From positions 1-26,133 of the forward strand of contig DYRC01000017.1 in assembly GCA_020718925.1 (NCBI GenBank): a stretch of 26,133 bases of DNA, in the 5' to 3' direction. Each line of letters opens with the position of its first letter. The stretch's first letter is position 1. The stretch comes from Desulfonema limicola. Lineage in GTDB: Bacteria > Desulfobacterota > Desulfobacteria > Desulfobacterales > DYRC01. This document shows, piece by piece, positions 22,731 to 26,133 of the stretch. The notes beneath the pieces are model-generated. The model had not been told where the DNA came from. It saw nothing but the letters and a program-made list of their open reading frames with translations, and ran no database searches. The position numbers and the translations under genes were made by a program.

Positions 22731-24719
22731 ATGATTAAATACGTCATTCATTATTTTTTAAGCCTTTACAAACTTCAACTCGGTGTTGAGCGGCGGGCTT
22801 CTCACCATATAGACGTGATTTCACCTGTATCTGACGGCGATTCGACTTATGAGTTGAAAGTCAAAGCCGGTGGAAAATGGGCTTCCCGACGCATGACCAT
22901 AGCCCCGCTGGGCGAAGACAGCGGCAGCAAAAGCAAATGCTTCAAGGTGATTTACGATGATGTGCTGGTGGTTAAAATTCCGCCCGTTCCTATCACGAAT
23001 TTTGAAAATTATATTCAGCAGACTCGTGCGGAACGGCGGATTGCAGACCAGCTTTCTCCTGACATTATATGTATTGCGCCCGGCATATATGCGATTTTAA
23101 AAAAAATCCCTTCTTTTTCAGGTATTTCAGAAAAAAATCCTGAGAGATCTGAGGATATGTGTATCAATCGGCTCAGAATGTCTCCGGGGTTTCAGGAGTA
23201 TCTGAAAATCGGAGAAGGCTTTGCATTTTTCATGGATTTGTCAAAATATTCTTTTCTGAGCAATGTCATAGCTCAGATGCACGACACCGGGAACAAAGTG
23301 CACGAAGAAATTATGAGCCATATAGATATTCTGGGCGATCCCATGTCGTTTGAGGGCGTATACGGCAAAGAAAATACATCCTTATTTTTCAATGTGGATA
23401 CGCTTTACGCAGAATGCGATGAACAGATGACGCAGCTTATTGCCAGTTACGGACTGTCTTCTTCTGTTCCTGCTTACAAAAAGAAAGAGTGGTATCTGCG
23501 CCGCATCAACGATATGGCAGTGGAAAAGAGCCGGGAAAATCTCTCTGAGTCATTTATTAACAACCTCAATGCCCTGCTTGACGATTTTGTTCATCATAAC
23601 GCTCCCTTGCTGTTACAGTACAGACATATCGTTGAAACGCATGTCCACCGAAAACTTTTTAATCAGAGCATCTCCCAATTATCCGGTATAGCTGCAAATA
23701 TTTTGAAACTTTTAGCCGGGCTGAGAAAAAAAGGAATCGCGATTCGGGATTTGAAGCCTGATAATGTATTTATTGTGGGGGATTTGTCCGCATCGCCGTT
23801 GTTTTTGGCAAAACCGGAGAAATATTCTGTCGGGCTGATTGATTTTGAAACATCTGTCAGTTTGAAAGGAACGATAGAGCAGCCCCTTCTGGGCGGAACG
23901 CCTTCTTATGCCACACCGTCTCATCTGTTCAAAAATGATGTCTTGCTGGATGTTTTCGGGAATCTGCCGCATATTCTGCATCTTCAGGATTGGCACGCAA
24001 TCGTTGTGATGATGTATAAAACGATTATCGGAGAACGCCTGTTTGAACAGACAAACAAATTCATTCCCGAAATTATCCGGGCAGCAAAAAAAGCAGCAAA
24101 AAATGGGGAATCCTTAATCGAGGTCTTCAAACAAGGCAGTGGAATTTTTTGGAAAGAAGCTCAGAAAGAATTTGAAGAGCGTCTTACCGAACATGAAGAA
24201 ATACTTAAAGCTGTAAAAATTACCCTGCCGGATGAGGCAAGAGAAATGCTCAAAATTGAGCTTTTGGAAGAAAGGGCGGATATTGCGGCAATCATGCGGG
24301 AGAGGATTCAGTCTCAGAAGCTTTTCACCAGTCCCAAAAGCCGCGAAGATTTGATGAAAGCATCATACAGCGTTATTGCCAAAGTTCTGTCGAATTGGAT
24401 AAGAGGCGTCGGTGTGCCGGCTGCCAGTCCGGAAATCCGAGCCAGAGTCATCAGATTTCTGCGCGGACTGGAAGACTTAAAACTCAAATCCGAGCAGAAA
24501 TTAAGCCTGATAAAAGCGTTGGAACATGAAAATGCCGCTTTGTCTTCCCATACCTTATCGGAAGTGATGTTCAACGTGGTCATGAACACGATGTATCCGA
24601 CGGATTGGAAAGTATCCGAGAGCAGAATCCCCTTATTCAGCACCGAAAATATATCTGATGAGAAAAGCCTTTCCAATGAAGAAACAATTGCGGTGGAACG
24701 CACGATTTTATATGATTGA
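22731..24719 (+). CDS. Atypical protein-kinase-like protein
   Basis: 662 residues. A protein-kinase fold can be traced: ATP-anchoring K82 (DDVLVVKIPP), possible helix-C E101 (RAERRIADQL), then a long insert of about 200 residues, the catalytic loop IRDLKPDN (338-345; D340, K342, N345), the metal motif DFE (371-373, in place of DFG) and an activation-loop end GGTPSYATPSH (388-398) that lacks the APE glutamate. The core residues K, D, N and D are kept, so catalysis is possible. A helical C-terminal region of about 240 residues follows, rich in E/K (AKKAAKNGESLIEVF, EEILKAVKITLPDEAREML). There is no transmembrane segment or known sensor domain. The substrate is unknown; the outer-membrane receptor and the response regulator are its direct neighbours. 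A small-molecule kinase or pseudokinase remains possible. Confidence 0.7.
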   Translation: MIKYVIHYFLSLYKLQLGVERRASHHIDVISPVSDGDSTYELKVKAGGKWASRRMTIAPLGEDSGSKSKCFKVIYDDVLVVKIPPVPITNFENYIQQTRAERRIADQLSPDIICIAPGIYAILKKIPSFSGISEKNPERSEDMCINRLRMSPGFQEYLKIGEGFAFFMDLSKYSFLSNVIAQMHDTGNKVHEEIMSHIDILGDPMSFEGVYGKENTSLFFNVDTLYAECDEQMTQLIASYGLSSSVPAYKKKEWYLRRINDMAVEKSRENLSESFINNLNALLDDFVHHNAPLLLQYRHIVETHVHRKLFNQSISQLSGIAANILKLLAGLRKKGIAIRDLKPDNVFIVGDLSASPLFLAKPEKYSVGLIDFETSVSLKGTIEQPLLGGTPSYATPSHLFKNDVLLDVFGNLPHILHLQDWHAIVVMMYKTIIGERLFEQTNKFIPEIIRAAKKAAKNGESLIEVFKQGSGIFWKEAQKEFEERLTEHEEILKAVKITLPDEAREMLKIELLEERADIAAIMRERIQSQKLFTSPKSREDLMKASYSVIAKVLSNWIRGVGVPAASPEIRARVIRFLRGLEDLKLKSEQKLSLIKALEHENAALSSHTLSEVMFNVVMNTMYPTDWKVSESRIPLFSTENISDEKSLSNEETIAVERTILYD

Positions 24720-24740
24720 TAAAAGGAGGAAGATTTTTTC

Positions 24741-26012
24741 ATGCCTATGTCTTACGGCTTTCAACGCCGTCTTTTTCCGATATTGAAAGAAATTGCGGCG
24801 TATTATAAAACTCCGTTTCATATTTACGACGAATCCGGGATCCGGGAAACCGGAGATCGCTTAAAAAGCGTTTTTTCACAGATAAAGGGTTTTCGGGAAT
24901 ATTTTGCCGTCAAAGCTCTGCCAAATCCCCGAATTTTGGAAATTATGAAAACTATGGGATTCGGCTTTGATTGCAGTTCTATCCCGGAACTGATGTTGAG
25001 CCGCAGAATCGGCGCAGGCGGGGAAGAATTGATGTTCACATCCAACAACACCAGCCGGGAAGAATTTTTATTCGCAGAAGCTGACGGCAGTTGTATTCTG
25101 AATTTGGATGACATCACCCTGATTTCCAAAGTGCCGAAATTGCCGGAATTAATCTGCTTTCGCTATAATCCGGGTCCCCGGCGCACCGGCAACGACATTA
25201 TCGGCAATCCGTCTGAAGCCAAATACGGTGTCAGCCATGATCAGATTGTTGAAGCATACCGGAAGGTTAAGGAGTTGGGCGTCAGACGCTTCGGGCTTCA
25301 CACCATGCTGGCATCTAACGAGCGCAATCACAGCTATATGCTTCAGACCGCGAAGATGATTATAGAACTTGCGGAGCATATCGGCAGGCAGTTGAATATC
25401 CGATTTGAATTTGTGAATATCGGCGGAGGTTTAGGTATTCCGTATAAACCCGAAGACGCGCCTCTTGATCTTGAAACTATGGCAAAAGCAATCACGCAAT
25501 ATTTCCGAGAGTTTGAATCGAAAAACAGCTACGTGCCCAAATTGTACATGGAAAGCGGGCGATACATGACCGGACCTCACGGTGCTTTGGTAACGACCGC
25601 CATTAACCGCAAGGATATTTACCGCAGCTATATCGGCGTGGATGCGTGTATGTCTTCACTGATGCGTCCGGGAATGTATGGCGCGTATCATCATATCAGC
25701 GTGTTGGGCAAAGAAAATCAGCCGAAAAACACTGTGGCGGATGTGGTCGGATCATTGTGTGAAAACAATGATAAATTCGCCATTCAACGCGAATTGCCGG
25801 AAATTGCAGACGGCGATATTCTGATAATTCACGACACCGGCGCACACGGTCATGCGATGGGCTTCAACTATAACGGCAAACTCCGCCCCAAAGAACTTTT
25901 GCTGCGGACAGACGGAAGCGTTGAGCTTATCCGCCGTGAAGAAACCCCTGAAGATTATTTTGCCACGCTGAACTTTGCGCGAGATGTAATGAAACCGAAT
26001 CGAAAGGGATAG
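24741..26012 (+). CDS. lysA: Diaminopimelate decarboxylase
   Basis: PLP enzyme that converts meso-diaminopimelate to L-lysine in the last step of the pathway. The 423 residues are the usual length. The fold-type III barrel carries PLP lysine K58 (EYFAVKALPNPRIL), FGFDCSSIPEL, H187, the glycine loop GGG (228-230) and ESGR (271-274). The C-terminal domain has C340 (GSLCENND), which completes the active site of the partner subunit, and HDTGAHGHAMGFNYN. RPGMYGAYHHI is typical of the diaminopimelate and not the ornithine branch. AAAGGAGG lies 11-12 bases before ATG 24741. The 21-base gap after the kinase-like gene suggests read-through, although the strong ribosome site allows independent expression. 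Confidence 0.9.
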   Translation: MPMSYGFQRRLFPILKEIAAYYKTPFHIYDESGIRETGDRLKSVFSQIKGFREYFAVKALPNPRILEIMKTMGFGFDCSSIPELMLSRRIGAGGEELMFTSNNTSREEFLFAEADGSCILNLDDITLISKVPKLPELICFRYNPGPRRTGNDIIGNPSEAKYGVSHDQIVEAYRKVKELGVRRFGLHTMLASNERNHSYMLQTAKMIIELAEHIGRQLNIRFEFVNIGGGLGIPYKPEDAPLDLETMAKAITQYFREFESKNSYVPKLYMESGRYMTGPHGALVTTAINRKDIYRSYIGVDACMSSLMRPGMYGAYHHISVLGKENQPKNTVADVVGSLCENNDKFAIQRELPEIADGDILIIHDTGAHGHAMGFNYNGKLRPKELLLRTDGSVELIRREETPEDYFATLNFARDVMKPNRKG

Positions 26013-26020
26013 CTTAGGAG

Positions 26021-26057
26021 AAAGTGAACAAGGGGGCTGAGTTCCTTTGTTCACTTT
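26021..26057 (+). terminator. Hairpin at the end of the lysA run
   Basis: AAAGTGAACAAGG (26021-26033) pairs with CCTTTGTTCACTTT (26044-26057): at least 11 matched pairs with one bulged base and a 10-base loop. It starts nine bases after the lysA stop. Only a poor T content follows, so it may be a transcript-stabilising or factor-assisted end and not a classical intrinsic terminator. From 26058 to the window edge I see no gene. Confidence 0.6.
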
Positions 26058-26133
26058 GCAAAATATGAATATCATAAAAATAGAATCGGCATTGTGCATC
26101 GCACAAATCGCTATCAATAAAATCAATATCTTA

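Noticed and set aside
22731..24719. Assignment as a normal Hanks-type serine/threonine kinase
   Set aside because: No glycine-rich loop, DFG or APE in standard form and an oversized insert; only a kinase-like label is justified.

Overview
The window looks like chromosomal DNA of a Gram-negative anaerobe, most likely a Desulfobacterota (Desulfobacterales-like) bacterium. This is an inference from gene content: a molybdopterin oxidoreductase, a zinc-ribbon adenylate cyclase, an NTT-like transporter fused to HEAT repeats, a TonB-dependent receptor, a sigma-54 response regulator and a secreted cohesin/dockerin protein. No rRNA, tRNA or CRISPR array was seen. Coding density is high, and several intergenic spaces carry short repeats that look like interspersed families.

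Left part (1-5158, all minus strand). Read in the direction of transcription, a YkgJ-type cysteine-cluster protein is followed by a CheW (WspB-like), a CheR methyltransferase with C-terminal TPRs (WspC-like), a second CheW with an N-terminal cysteine motif (WspD-like) and a large molybdopterin oxidoreductase that runs off the left edge. This is the B-C-D middle of a Wsp-type chemosensory operon without its receptor (A), kinase (E), methylesterase (F) or diguanylate cyclase (R). A seven-base tandem repeat fills the wspC-wspD junction.

Central part (5224-13363, plus strand). A membrane class III adenylate cyclase, a 1321-residue NTT/MFS-like membrane protein with a long HEAT-repeat tail, and a small cyclic-nucleotide-binding protein are tightly packed. 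A cytosolic GH13 alpha-amylase-type enzyme follows 54 bases later. The first three look like a self-contained cAMP module: a synthase, a membrane scaffold or transporter, and a cAMP reader. It is the strongest candidate here for a poorly described system.

Restriction-modification island (13371-16014). A C5-cytosine methyltransferase and a PD-(D/E)xK endonuclease (Bpu10I-like) lie on the minus strand, one base apart. They are bracketed by two inverted copies of an intergenic repeat, and a perfect inverted repeat sits over the putative methyltransferase promoter.

Right part. rsmB and a secreted cohesin/dockerin protein are on the minus strand (16066-18923). A divergent plus-strand run (19333-26012) encodes an NtrC-family response regulator, a TonB-dependent receptor, an unusual protein-kinase-like protein and diaminopimelate decarboxylase (lysA). 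The first three are separated by only 4 bases each, and a strong hairpin ends the run. The coupling of regulator, outer-membrane receptor and atypical kinase is the second candidate for an undescribed system.
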